From NCBI GenBank assembly GCA_010015805.1, contig ML978126.1, forward strand, positions 1,984,001-2,048,000: DNA of 64,000 bases, in the 5' to 3' direction. Source of the stretch: Rhizodiscina lignyota (taxonomy: Eukaryota > Ascomycota > Dothideomycetes > Aulographales > Rhizodiscinaceae). Position numbers and translations under genes: made by a program. Below the pieces are notes generated by a model, which saw only the letters and a list, made by a program, of their open reading frames with translations, was not told where the DNA came from and did not search any database. The stretch's first letter is position 1, and each line of letters starts with the position of its first letter. Below are positions 22,354 through 34,286 of this stretch, in pieces.

Positions 22354-23013
22354 TCAGTCCTGATCGCCTATTGACTTTGTCTGGCCCTGACTAGCCCAGA
22401 CGCCTCCACCCACTGCCTTCGAGATACCAACACCAAGCCCAACAGCAGCACCACAGACCAGCAGAGCAATTACAATTTGCACGAGAATCTTCTGCTTCTT
22501 GTTGAGCCTGCCCCAGCAATTGCACATCTTGCACATCCGCTCCTTCTTCTTCGCCTCCTGGCGCTGCGCCTTCAGCGTCTTCTGACTCGGCCACATTTGA
22601 CACTCCTTGGTGACTTCGACGCTCGGTTTCTGACCTGCTGGAGTGGATTGTTGTGATAGAGGTGGTAGTTGTGCTTCGACATCGGCCTCAGTAACGAGCG
22701 TGCCATCTTTGGCGCCTTGAGCGAGAGTGGAGCGAAGCTGTTCGGCGGAACGACGTGCGGGAGGGTGCTCGTAGAAAGCAGAGAAGGGGTTGGCCGGGTC
22801 GTAGTCAGTTTTAGGTGATATTGGAGAATTTGTGTTTGTTCCAGCAGTGGAGGGACGCGAAGAATGGATGGATGGTACCATCATGGTGCTGCTGGCCTTG
22901 CTGTCACGCTCTATGATGGTGGAGAGATGCTGACGAGCTGGTGGAGCGAGAGGTGATTCTGGCTCAGGCTCAATTGTGGCGCCGAAAGTGACTTTTTCGT
23001 TTTCTCCGGACAT
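22354..23013 (-). CDS. Conserved single-pass membrane protein, function unknown
   Basis: Single-exon ORF of 219 residues with a proper ATG. Residues 1-130 are polar, Ser/Pro-rich and probably disordered. Then comes WPSQKTLKAQRQEAKKKERM, the short Cys cluster CKMCNCWGRL, the basic NKKQK, and a glycine-rich membrane segment ILVQIVIALLVCGAAVGLGVGISKAVGGGVW near the C-terminus (given as its range, about residues 174-204). Lys/Arg before the segment favour a cytosolic N-terminus (tail-anchored or type III). Similar small proteins with an AVGLGVGIS-AVGGGVW end occur in many Pezizomycotina without assigned function. The Cys cluster next to the membrane may be palmitoylated; that is inference. I do not recognise a named family. 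Confidence 0.75.
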   Translation of the reverse strand: MSGENEKVTFGATIEPEPESPLAPPARQHLSTIIERDSKASSTMMVPSIHSSRPSTAGTNTNSPISPKTDYDPANPFSAFYEHPPARRSAEQLRSTLAQGAKDGTLVTEADVEAQLPPLSQQSTPAGQKPSVEVTKECQMWPSQKTLKAQRQEAKKKERMCKMCNCWGRLNKKQKILVQIVIALLVCGAAVGLGVGISKAVGGGVWASQGQTKSIGDQD

Positions 23014-25179
23014 CTTAATCGGTCACGGGATGATCTTTTTGCTTTTCGCCAAGCTCTTAAGCAGTGTTTATCGGTTGCCCTGAACGGCGTGGGCTAATTG
23101 AAGCTCTCCAGGAGACGAGTCGAGTGCAAACACGTTGGGACGAAGTTGAAGGGGAGTGGAGGACAAAGGACCAGGCGCAGCGAAAGTTGAAGGCTGAAAA
23201 GGAATGGAATGCCAATGCCCGCTCTGCGAAACAACGGCAAATTCAAGCAAGCTTTTGCTGTGGGCTGATGGAGGAGCCAAGGCGAAGATGCAGTTTGGGG
23301 AGCTCTGATCCGCGTAATGAGCGTGGCTGATTCGACAAGGGCGCAGGCCACCGTTTCTAAACAGCGTGCAGGGATGGTGGACCTAGGAGATCCAGGGAGA
23401 CGCTCCCCAACCACAGCTTGGAGAAAGGCGCGGCGGCACAGCCTGTAGTGCGGATTGGCGGCGTTGAAACAGCAGCTGTAGCGGGCAGCGAGCGACGGGG
23501 GGAGAGCGGCGAGGTGAGGGCGCAAGAAGCTATCGAGCGGTCTTATAGGCCTTGCACGCATCCAGTCGCCACTTCCCTTTTGCTCGAGATGAGGAGATTG
23601 GACGCTGCATCTGGCAGCTACGGCAGGCACGCGCGTGGCAGTGGGCAGTGAGCAGGGAAGGTGCGCGCCGCTCATCGGCTGGCCCCGGCGCCGTCGAATG
23701 CATCTCCCCATCGGCGCTCATCCCGCACGACAGCCTTCACGTCGCTGCAATTTCCGCCGCCCATGGCTGCTTTTCCATCAAGCTTCACCAATCCTTCTAG
23801 CGCGTGTGGAGAAGCCTCCTGGTGCTTTTATTGCTGACCGAAAGCAGGCTTTCTCTCGTGAGTCCATCACAGTGGGAGTCAATTTTCCTGCGCAACGGCA
23901 TGCTGAACGGTCATGCATCAAGGTTCTGAATCTGCTCCCTCCTGCATCTGTTGCGGGACCTTGCGTTAGCCTAATCTTTTGATGCCAAAAGGAGGAGGTG
24001 ATCATCTGCTCTCACTTTTCGCATGATCCAAAGGCCCAGGCGTGACGTCCTAGGCGTCCTTTCTCCTAATCTAAAACCTGGAGGATAAATTGTTTAGCCT
24101 GGGCCTCTCCGAGCAAGTCAACGATTATGATTCAATCGAGCCTATCGACGACATACGTTTGGGTACGGCTCTCGAATCCTGGCCAGTTAAACTTCTCTTC
24201 GAAATGGTTTGGTTTCATAGAACCCTGAGACCGCACGATTGTTTGCTATCGATGGCAATGACCTTGCTCTACATCTTTCTCGGAATGCCATATGCGCCAT
24301 AGAGAATGGGCAAATATTCCGTTTGCGAAACTGCAGCAAGCCCCTGATTGCGAGCGGAGTGTATCTCTGCCCGAACTCTTCACGACTGGCTCTGTCACGA
24401 GAATCTTCCTTTATGCACGTTGAGCCGTTCTTGATTCTTAATCGGACGGCGATTGAAAACAGAATCGGCAGAACCAGACAGGGATTCGAGAGCGATCGTC
24501 ATTCTTTCTCATTGTGATTAGTATCAACTCCCCCAGAGTTTCTTGGACACTTCAGTTCTCTATCAACCTGATCATCTACGTCTTATTGGCCCACGATACG
24601 GCACTGCTATTCCTCAAGCAACGAGGCATTCACACATTCCGTCCCATACCGAGAAGGTTGGACTTGCTCAGCCTCTCCCTCGTGCGACGCTGCAACGCTG
24701 CGACTCCGCCTCACTCTCGGGAGACACTTGGACATCAACAACAAGTTCGATCCCCGCAAAATGTCTGCATCGAGCTAGAAGGTGCGAACAAGTTCATTTA
24801 TGAGCCTGTAAGGCTATAAGAAATCTGTTACAACTTCTCGCCAACTCTCGTGTAACGGAGTACCTTTACCGTAGCCCCCAAAGCTGAACGAAGGACCAGA
24901 ATTGAAGCATATGGCTTTGGTGGTGCTTCCAACGTAGGTCTACTGGGACTCGTACCTTGAGTCAATTGATGAGCTCTCCACTTTCACGATCAAGACTCCT
25001 GGATCTGTTAGTCTGCGCGAGGAGATTCAAGGTTGCTCGTATCCTATTTTCTATTTTTATGTTGCTTTGTGGTAATGGAGCCTCATGGTCAAGATGGAGG
25101 AGTATATAATGGGATCTCAGTGTGTTCTATCATCTATACAATCATTCAGTGCAGCATTTCTCAGGATTCAATCACCATT
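23014..25179. other. Intergenic, 2.2 kb
   Basis: Divergent between the membrane-anchored protein and the GH5-like gene. 23050-23780 is GC-rich, and overlapping ORFs on both strands there look compositional. 24090-24840 has short frames with no domain. A TATATAA-like stretch at 25100-25110 lies about 75 bp upstream of the hydrolase ATG and may be its TATA element. Confidence 0.5.
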
Positions 25180-26581
25180 ATGCGTTCTTTTACTATCTCG
25201 TCATTTGCCCTCTCATTAGCGTGCTTGACTTCCTCCGCTCAAGCAGTATTCTCAAGCTTCGGCGGTGTCAACCATTACTTTCTTCCTTTCCTGCCAGCAG
25301 GTAAGCGTGATGCTATCATCACCTCAATTTATCAAGGCGGTTCCAAATCGATTCGGACTATCGGTATGCAGCGGCATTCGCAGAACATCATAACGCAACT
25401 AACAATGTGCAGTCCGACCTATTACAAGCAATTCGGAGAAAGACAGCAATGATCTCATTCTTCATGATGATGTATGTCATTGCATTTAACTTTTGCTTGC
25501 TGAATGGCCAACTAATCGCAATTAGCCCCAACATGGTCTTGGGGAAGGAGATTTTGATCTTTCCCTGCTGGACATTTACGACGATTTCCTTTCTTCGGTA
25601 AACAGAATTAGCAACGGTACTTAATCCTCCTCATGCAACGACTTCGTGCTGAACACGATCTCCGCAGGCAATATGAAAGTCATCTTCGCCCTCCACGACG
25701 CCAACAACATCCGCGGCTACAACGATCTCCCCTGCGACACCTTCTGCCAGGCCACGACAAACGGTGACCAGAGCTCGGACGCATGGCAGAACTTCTACAC
25801 CGACAGCAACCTCGTCAATGCATACAAGCTCCGCCTCTCCCAATTCCTGAACGTATACAAGTCCAAGAACTTCAACGGCGCGTCCTGGTCCACACTCTCG
25901 CAAGTCATCCTGGGCGTCGACCTACAAAACGAGCCCTGGGTGAACCAGTACCCAATCCCCTCTGGGCAGGAAACGTGGATCTGCGACATCTCCTCATACC
26001 TGAAGAATGACCTCGGCCTCGGCTCCTCCAACATCGCCGTCTTCAGTGGCGGCTTGTCTGGTGGCGCTGGACCCTTGGGCTTCGGCAATGCGCCTGACGC
26101 TGCCCTAAACTGCGCCGATTTGGATGTCATCGCGCTGCACGCGTACCTCTCCAGCAGCAATGAGAACGTGGATCAGCAGTGGTATGACCTCTTGGTTGAA
26201 GGTGGGGATTTCCGCAACGCCATCACATCGCATACTAAGCTGCTCTTCGTGGAGGAGTGGTCGTACCTCCCCGGCAACCCATCGTACACTAAGCAGAGCG
26301 ACATCTGGGCGCAGGGACACAGCTTGAACGTGCGCGGCGTGCCGTGGACGTATTGGGACGTCATGAGCGGGGATGAGAACTGTCCAGCTTGCGAGAGTAA
26401 AGAGGTTAGTGTCGATGGCGGTGCAGGGAGCAGTTGGGACAGTTTGCAGACGGTGCTGAAGGAGGCGAGTAGTGCGGCGACGGATTTCGATTGGTCGAAG
26501 TACATCGCTATGAATAGTGGAGCGACGCAGCTGCGGAAGAGAGGAGGGGAGAGGGTGCATTCCAGGGAGTGGGTGGAGTGA
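25180..26581 (+). CDS. Secreted glycoside hydrolase, GH5-like (cellulase superfamily)
   Basis: Four exons: 25180-25363, 25413-25471, 25526-25616, 25668-26581; 415 residues. The first 22 residues (MRSFTISSFALSLACLTSSAQA) are a signal peptide, and the mature chain starts at VFSSFGGVNHYFL. The TIM-barrel is shown by NMKVIFALHDANN, by VDLQNEPW with the acid/base Glu after Asn, by DVIALHAYL with the conserved His-x-Tyr, by LLFVEEWSY with the nucleophile Glu, and by VPWTYWDV. Together these indicate a retaining clan-A enzyme of the GH5 type, probably acting on beta-glucan, mannan or a related wall polysaccharide outside the cell. Substrate cannot be told from motifs. The joins are supported by frame and by continuity of DFDLSLLDIYDDFLSSVNRISNG, split here as exons 3 and 4. 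Confidence 0.85.
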
Positions 26582-26866
26582 GATGTGGTGAGGGTTGGCA
26601 GAGGTTTCTTCAATTAATTATTTTCTCTTATTCAAAAGAACTTTCCTTAATCTTTAGTCTAATCATGCATCACATGCACTTTCTCCTTGCTGTACGGTGC
26701 TACGGCCACAGAAATGGCATCTGCTAAAGGGAAAAGTCCAAAGGTTTAATTCCAAGGCTAAACCTAAGACGCTGGGCCTGATAATGCGGCGTCTCTCGCG
26801 TTCTAATTTCAACGAGTCTATACTGCGAACTCTGTGGAAGAATGATTGCCATGTTGGTAGGACGAC

Positions 26867-26921
26867 CTCTGCGTACGGTGTACACTGTCTCGAAGGTGAA
26901 CTGCGTAAATAGGCTAAAATT
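26867..26921. repeat. Solo copy of the 55-bp repeat
   Basis: Begins CTCTGCGTACGGTGTACACT and contains GAACTGCGTAAATAGGCTAAA, matching the tandem units at 27187-27350. Confidence 0.6.
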
Positions 26922-27186
26922 ACGCTCTTTTGGCGGGGAGGCGAACGGGCTGGCTCGACCTTTCCCATCACTCTCAACCTACAATCAGCATTGAATCAAT
27001 GGCAGATATGCCAACTGCCCGAAAGGAACCGCGTATCGTGCGAGCTAGAAGCTGAGTGAGATTGAATTGATGTGAAACTTAATCTATGTGTCAAAACTGC
27101 AAGTTGAGCGCCCGCGCATGGTGCAATTACAACTCGGACCCTATGCGAAGCTAGAAGTCGGAAAGCTACGAGGTAAACACGCCAAA

Positions 27187-27350
27187 CTCTGCGCATAGTG
27201 CGAACTCGCTCGAAGAAGCTGAACTCGGTAAGTAGGCTAGCCTCCGCACGCCGTGCAAGCTTCATGAAAGGAGATGAACTGAGCAAATAGATTAACACAC
27301 GCACATAGTATACCCTCAGTGGAAGAAGGGTTAATCTAAGTTAAAGGACT
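27187..27350. repeat. 55-bp degenerate tandem repeat, 3 units
   Basis: Units 27187-27241, 27242-27296 and 27297-27350 share a frame of CTC(T/C)GC(G/A)CA...GTG..., then (C/T)GAAGAAG, then TGAACT, (A/G)GTAAATAG and TAAC. Differences between units are mostly transitions. Weaker copies flank at about 27030 and 27110. Confidence 0.65.
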
Positions 27351-27361
27351 GCTCTGTCTAC

Positions 27362-27500
27362 CTGTACAAGCCGTAAGTTGAATAGCCACCTTGAAGGAAA
27401 GCGATGATCTACATACCTGGACATACACATAGTTGAAATCCTGCATGCAACTTAACACATACTGAATCTGGCTGTACAAATTGTAAGTTGAATGCCCAAC
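27362..27500. repeat. Direct repeat pair, 110-bp spacing
   Basis: CTGTACAAGCCGTAAGTTGA at 27362 recurs as CTGTACAAATTGTAAGTTGA at 27472, each followed by AAT(A/G)CCCA(A/C)-like sequence. Possibly further decayed members of the neighbouring repeat family. Confidence 0.6.
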
Positions 27501-27967
27501 TCTAATCAAACTGATGCTGCATCTGCCTGTGCGAGAGGGATGTTCAAGGCCTGCTCTCGACAGAACCGTTGTCAGAATGACACGACTTTGGACATAACAG
27601 GAAGTCACATGAAAAGCTTTCCGGCATCATTGTCCCCGTTCCACTTTGAACGACAATTAATCATGAATTTGGAGCAGATTGTTGATTAATGAAGATTTTC
27701 GCGAATAGATCTAAAAGTTAGCTGCAATTTATCAGCTGAGAGTATACTGATAAAGAAGTAAGCTATGTCTGGGACATTATTATGTCACAGCGATGAAGCT
27801 ATCCAAAAGATAACATTAAGGTTGATTGGGAATTGGTAGAAACATTTTATTCCTACAATGTCCGAGGCTCAGGATGCTGATAGCCCCCGGTATGTGGTCA
27901 CAAGCTGTTCCATGCGCCGCCGAAAGTATTGTACAATTTATCTCATACCAGTGCCATCTCATAGGTA

Positions 27968-28455
27968 TCAATGGCTATATCTCGTCCTCCCCTTTGCTTT
28001 CCTCCTCTTTATAATCGCTCGCCCTGTCCTCGTCCTTAGCCGCGAGAGATACCCATGCCTCCGCTTCCGCACAAGGTGGCTCATCCTGTTCGTCGTGTTT
28101 CTCGGACCATTTCGTACCTGCAGGGACTGCAGCGCAGGGTGTGCGGAAATCTTTGGGAGGATATCAAGAGCTGTCTCACCCTGCGGAAGGAGGGATTGTG
28201 ATGGCTGGGTTGGCGAAGGTAGCAGTGATGTTGGGCCGAGGGCGCGTTGTGTCTGAGGTCTTCGGATAGCGATGTGTGAGATTGAGCGTGATGAGGTTAT
28301 TCTAGGGCTGTTAGCTATTGAATTGCCGTGTGGAAGTAGAAGACATACTGCATGGAGTTGATAGCGGGTCGCGTGGAGCGCGAGATGAGACCACGCATCG
28401 TATTTTGCTTCGGTATGGTTGAGCTGAATAGCCTGCAGCACCTGTGACAAAGCAT
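27968..28455 (-). CDS. Mitochondrial large-subunit ribosomal protein bL34m
   Basis: Two exons (complement), 28349-28455 and 27968-28301, 146 residues; intron 28302-28348 (47 nt) has donor GTATGT and acceptor CCTAG. The start taken is the ATG at 28453-28455; a second in-frame ATG at 28396-28398 is possible. The first ~60 residues are rich in Arg/Ser without acidic residues (RGLISRSTRPAINSM, SSRSISHIAIRR), a mitochondrial presequence. HPALQSLQVRNGPRN is the usual linker of fungal bL34m. The domain itself is the last 40 residues: RKRRHGYLSRLRTRTGR followed by IIKRRKAKGR. This short basic protein sits in the mitoribosomal large subunit near the exit tunnel. It is divergent from the Lys-rich protein gene. 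Confidence 0.93.
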
Positions 28456-28745
28456 TGTATTTGGCTTGCGACCTCCACGGCGTTATGAAAGATTGCAATT
28501 TGAGAGTGGAAGGGACTCGCGATGTGTCTGCGGTCCGCCTCAAAATGCGCTAAAATTCAAGATGGTCCGAGCGCATAAAAAAGTTCGAAGTCCAAGTTAT
28601 TGCTCTTATTCACAGAAACCTTTCAATAATCACTGCAATTGTTCTCCTTGTCACAATGAAACCACTTTCTTGATATCTCGGTCTTACATATTCTAACATC
28701 GCAATTTTCTATCTACCTACTCTCTGAAGATCCACAGAAGCGACA
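28456..28745. promoter_or_regulatory. Shared promoter bL34m / Lys-rich protein
   Basis: 290 bp between the two divergent start codons. AT-rich, with pyrimidine stretches just upstream of 28746. No specific site claimed. Confidence 0.45.
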
Positions 28746-29816
28746 ATGGCTCTCCGAACCGTCTCATACCCACCCACAATCATCCATCACGCCTCCACGA
28801 AACCCGTATCCCTCGAAGACGCCCAAAAAACAATAGCAGCCTACCTGAAAAACTCCAAGCGAAAACCATACCTCCATCCCGACGCCGTCCTCGAAACGAG
28901 CGGGCCTAGCTATTCCGTCCAAGGCGGCCGACAAGGCGGACTTGTCCTGCATCAATTGCGCAGAGTCGAGGCGGGACTTCGAGGAGAGATATTACAGCCG
29001 GACCCTCGCGATTTGCTTCTGAGCGGCAATGGCGATGATGCAGTGGGCGATGCACAGAACTTGAACGCTGGCGATGACAGCAAGTTGGATGCGATTATTG
29101 CGGAGGCGAAACGGGCGATGGAGGAGGAGGAAAGCATGGAGGTGGAGGCCACTTTGACAGGTGCAACGCCTGGCAAGCTGAAGTCGTCACTGAAACGAAA
29201 GGCGAGTGCATTGGAAGACGGACAGACCAATGCAGCTCTCACGAACGATGGGAGTAATGGCAAAGAGGCACAAGTCAATGGATGGCAGGATCCGGAGATG
29301 TTCACTCTACAAGAGGAGGGCACTGAGGTGGGAGAGCTTCAGAGGCACAGCAATTTCGTCGGTCAAGATGTTGCGGCTCCGCCGGTTAATGGCCTCAGTC
29401 GTAAGGACAAGGAGGCTAGAAAGGCCGCAAAGAAGGACCGGAAGAAGGCTGAGAAGAAAGCGAGAGGGCAGACGAGACATGGCAGTGGCACTCAGCTAGT
29501 CGAAGATGCAGTCGAAGTCGAGCCTAAGAGGAAGGAGGAGAAAGAGGAATCGAAGGGGAAAACTGAAGGGCTAGCGAGCCAAAACGGCGAGACTGCAGCA
29601 GTCGAGGATCAAATTGAGCCTAGAAAGAAGAAGGCAAAGAAGGACAAGGAAGGCCCAAATCAACTGAAAGAGGAGAGCAAGGTGGAGAAGAAACGCAAAA
29701 GGGAAGAGGGCGAAATGAAAGACAAGAGCGAGAAGAAAAGTAAAAAGGAAAAGAGCGAGGCAGAAGACAAGAGTGAAAAGAAAAAGAAGAAGAGAAAGCA
29801 TGGCGACGAGGGTTGA
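28746..29816 (+). CDS. Lys-rich, probably nuclear/nucleolar protein
   Basis: Single exon, 356 residues. An ordered N-terminal block (residues ~8-90) reads PPTIIHHASTKPVSL, then a helix with AQKTIAAYLKNS, then PYLHPDAVLETSGPSY and GGLVLHQLRRVEAGLRGE. This block looks conserved among ascomycetes in my memory, but I cannot name it. From residue ~210 the chain is made of Lys/Glu-rich runs (KKDRKKAEKKAR, KKKAKKDKEG, KKKKKRKHGDEG) that would serve as nuclear/nucleolar targeting and could form charged coils. A ribosome-biogenesis role is plausible from composition and from the neighbouring mitoribosomal gene, but this is inference. Strong ATG context (GACAATGGC). Confidence 0.75.
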   Translation: MALRTVSYPPTIIHHASTKPVSLEDAQKTIAAYLKNSKRKPYLHPDAVLETSGPSYSVQGGRQGGLVLHQLRRVEAGLRGEILQPDPRDLLLSGNGDDAVGDAQNLNAGDDSKLDAIIAEAKRAMEEEESMEVEATLTGATPGKLKSSLKRKASALEDGQTNAALTNDGSNGKEAQVNGWQDPEMFTLQEEGTEVGELQRHSNFVGQDVAAPPVNGLSRKDKEARKAAKKDRKKAEKKARGQTRHGSGTQLVEDAVEVEPKRKEEKEESKGKTEGLASQNGETAAVEDQIEPRKKKAKKDKEGPNQLKEESKVEKKRKREEGEMKDKSEKKSKKEKSEAEDKSEKKKKKRKHGDEG

Positions 29817-29973
29817 ACGTCCACTGGCATCCACCTATCACTGGCACATTGCGATTGAAATCAATTCAAGATCGACTCTAGTCAAATACCGGCGTCTGAG
29901 TTGAATCACGAGTGCTTTTCCCGCCAAGACGCCCTATAATGCTACCCGATGCTATGTTACTGTGTAGCGCGAG

Positions 29974-31522
29974 CTACAGCTCTCTATCCGCAGCCTTGGT
30001 AGGCTTTTCGCTATCGTCTGCCTTCGACACCTTCTGCGTCGACTTGTATCCAATCGCGTTCAATCTCTCCGTGAGGATAGGATGCGAGTAATGATAGGTC
30101 GAATACATCCAATCAGCCTCCATACTGGACAAGTTCTCCTTCTGTAGTTTGATCAGAGCACCGGCCAAAGAAGTGCTATATCCCAGGTCAACAGCGAATT
30201 TATCTGTTGTGAAGTTAGTATGGCTGGTAGTGGAGACATGGGTGAAGATACTCACCGGCTTGGAACTCGTAAAGCCTTGAGACCATATTCAGGGCGAGGG
30301 AGACAACAGCATCGATGGGTGCAAGAACTTCATTGAAGAGAAGAAGGGCGATGATGATTGGCTGCTCCTTGTGGAAGCCAAAGGCTTGGAAGAAGGACTT
30401 GTTGTTGACGAATGCTGAGAACATGGCGAATGTGTAGAAAGTATGTGCCTGAGCCGTTGCGAGCAGTTTCACAGTATGGCCAAGTTTCCAATGGCCCAGT
30501 TCATGTGCAAGAACTCCTTCGACCTCCTTGTCCTCTGTCTTCTCCAAGAGCGTGTCGTAGATGACGATTGTCTTCTTCCATGGGAGTCCTGCGAAGTATG
30601 CATTACTGTGAGCCGATCGCTTGCTTCCGTCAATGATATATAATTCGGACAACGGGAACTTGAGCTTCGCCGCCAACTTTTCTACGGCTTCCTTAAGTGG
30701 TCCAGGCTCTAATGGGGTGAGTTTGTTGAAGATTGGGACAATGACGATGGGGTATATCGTTTGCATGACCAGTGAGAAGACGAACACGAATAGCCAGACG
30801 TAGTAGAAGAAGTTCTGGCCGGTCTTCTGGATGATCTTCAAAATGGCGCTCATCACTGGTGCACCAATGACAATGCCCAAGCCCAAGCCCTTGATCTGGT
30901 CTGCTATCCAAGTCTTAACCGTCATCTTGTTAAAATCGAACTTTTCTTCAAGAACAAAGTTCCGATAGTAGTCCCAAGGCATATTTATGACCATTTCGAC
31001 GAGCGACCAGGCGAAGATGAAGATGAGAGAGTGCGTGATTTCGCCAGAGAATCGAGCAGGTGCGTAGCGGGCGATCCAGAGGCCGGTCACCGCCCACATC
31101 TTAGGGATCAGATCGTAGTGGAGGGTTGCGATCGACTTTGCTTCACCGAATATGCTCTTAATGAAGCCGAACTGAGCTTTGGTGCGGCCATATGCCTATT
31201 TCGCACAGTAACAGTCAGCTCAAGGCAGCAGAGTGTGTGCGCGCGATTCGAGAAGCGCACCTGGCTCTTGTCATATGTCTTCTGATCAATTTCATTTTCC
31301 AATGCCTTGGGGACCTTGGTGTGCTTCAGGACGCCATACTGTCGGAAGGCTAACCAATTCTCGAGGACGAAGTTGCCCAGAGAGAAGCCTATGATGAGCT
31401 TCTTCCATGGGAACAGCGGCCGGTCCAGAAACCTGGCCAGGCGCTATGAAATTAATTAGCAAGCGTCCTGGAGGGATTGGGGCGGCTTCAGAGCTGCGAA
31501 CCTGGAGGAGATTTTGGATCAT
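29974..31522 (-). CDS. STE24: CAAX prenyl protease 1 (Ste24, M48 metallopeptidase)
   Basis: Four exons (complement): 31502-31522 (21 nt), 31261-31443, 30256-31195, 29974-30203; 457 residues, as in yeast (453). The zinc motif HELGH is at about residues 299-303, followed by WKLGH. The third ligand region is in the last exons (SRLYEFQADKFAVDLG). The N-terminus has PWKKLIIGFSLGNFVLENWLAFRQY and KTYDKSQAYGRTK, diagnostic of Ste24. Several membrane spans follow. In the ER and inner nuclear membrane the enzyme removes the -AAX tripeptide of prenylated proteins and makes the first N-terminal cut of a-factor-type pheromone. The tail (from KSTQKVSKADD) is charged, with no clear retrieval motif. The seven-residue first exon is small but in frame and restores the usual start. 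Confidence 0.95.
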
Positions 31523-32101
31523 CGCTTGTGCACGTTGTTGTCGCGTGGAATGCGATTCTGCACGAGATCAAGGCATGGGTGTCGTTACAGTTAAGGCCAG
31601 AAGTTCCTTGCAGGCTGCCTCCAGCTCGTCGGCGGCGCGTCGGGCAAGCCACTGCCGCAGGCCAAGCCTCGAGCTCTATAATTAGGCATTAGAGTCTCAA
31701 AGGTTCGACATCTGTAACCCATCAAGAAGGCATACACAAATTAGAGATCCATGTTCAAATCCTCCAAGCAAGTGTGCTGTATGTGAATCCGCGTACTTTG
31801 TATACGTGCCGTATTGCGATGATGGCCTGCGCGATCAAAGACAGCTGTAGCTCTTTGGCCTCAGGAACCAATCGCTAGCATGCTAATAAAAAAGTTGGCA
31901 GCAAGATCTTTCCTCAATCGTTAGAACAAGGCAGTCAGTCTCAGACATCTTGCATCATCCAGACTGTCAGATACGAGTGTATGCGGGATCCGAAATTGAG
32001 CGCCGCCAGAGCGTCGCAGTGACCATCATTGACCAATCACGGGCAGCGAGGCCGTCTTTCAAGCTTTCGAAACCGTAACACACTTTCCCAGCTTCATCAC
32101 C
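31523..32101. other. Intergenic: divergent promoters STE24 / URA6
   Basis: 579 bp between divergent genes; holds both promoters. CTAATAAAAAAG at about 31881 is the only A-rich tract. No RNA gene found. Confidence 0.45.
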
Positions 32102-33166
<1,065 letters not shown>

Positions 33167-33445
33167 AGGGGCCACTATGTACATGGTCTGTGGCATCAAA
33201 ACGGTGGTGATTGTGAATACGACTTCTCTACTTCAAAATCCTAGTTCTTCAAAAGCGCAGCGGTATGCAAAATAGACAAAGGTCATGTTTCATATATTTC
33301 TGTCCTTACACGGAGTATGCCCGACGTTACGATATGTATCTCAGCGTATAATAAAACGCAGCATCCACACACATACGATTCTACTATCAACTCGTTCTAG
33401 AGCCGATAAATTGTGCAATGTTTCAAAGGTATGTCACTGTCTCAT

Positions 33446-33690
33446 ACACTTTAAATAGCATAGAGCTGAGCTTTCGGACATAGCCTTGCTGACCTCGAAG
33501 TATGAGTGCAGGTTACTATTAAGCGTTAGATTACTCGGCGTTACCTTGGTGTATCGCTCTGTATATAACGTAATCCGGTATTTCCATAGTGCTGCTATGA
33601 TAGTATACGCTCCAAGGAACACAGAACCGAACTTTCAGAGATGCTCTCGCTTGCCCCGAAGAGCAAGAGCTGCCTATCCTTGCATGTTAC
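33446..33690. repeat. ~160-bp repeat, array A (two units)
   Basis: First unit from 33446 (ACACTTTAAATAG...CTGAGCTTTCGGACATAG...CTCGAAGT). Second unit from 33606 (ACGCTCCAAGGAAC...CCGAACTTTCAGAG). Period 160 bp. Matches array B at 34287-34510; most differences are transitions. Confidence 0.6.
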
Positions 33691-34286
33691 AGTACAGCTC
33701 ATCAAGCAGAGGGGCTATATTAACACTGATTCCTACATGTTACCCGAGCTTCAATGCGTTGAAGTCTAAAGGATTGAATACCTATTCGCGAAATATGCGC
33801 GAGCGTCGGCATAAATATTCGTGGAGTCAACTCATTTGCAGCGCGCGGACTTGATAAATATCACCACTTCCAACCCAGGCCAACTACTTTCATTTCACTC
33901 TATAGCAGCAAACGCTTCATCCAACCCCATCTCCCAAAGATATTCTGGTCAAGAACGGCCAAGAGCATTGTGGGAACAAACGTTAAATGGGCTTTCAAAA
34001 GAGCGCCATTAGCCAATGCACAAAGCCGCGGTCTGTGAGGCTGCTGCTGCACTCAGCCGCTCACAGACCATAAACGATGAGGCGCGGAGGAGCTGTATCA
34101 TGTTTAGCGATTCCCATGGTAGAATTTGCCAGTACAACGATCCGAAGATTCCAGTGCTGCGCCCATCTGACGACGACGTAACGAGGAAGTGTCCGGCTCA
34201 GCTTTCAAGACGCTGAACAGCGACAGCGTGTAGCGCCATGTAATCAACGAAGCGTAGAGGTTTTCAAAAATTCGCTATTGTCCAAT

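Larger units (their letters stand above)
26582..27967. other. Intergenic with decayed repeats
   Basis: 1.4 kb between the GH5-like and bL34m genes, which converge. It contains the 55-bp repeat family and a further pair of direct repeats. No gene supported. Confidence 0.55.

Noticed and set aside
23050-23780. Overlapping long ORFs on both strands in a GC-rich block
   Set aside because: Stop-poor because of GC content; compositions are Arg/Ala/Pro-rich with no domain.
27858-28256. 132-codon plus-strand ORF
   Set aside because: It is antisense to the last exon of bL34m, which has clear homology.
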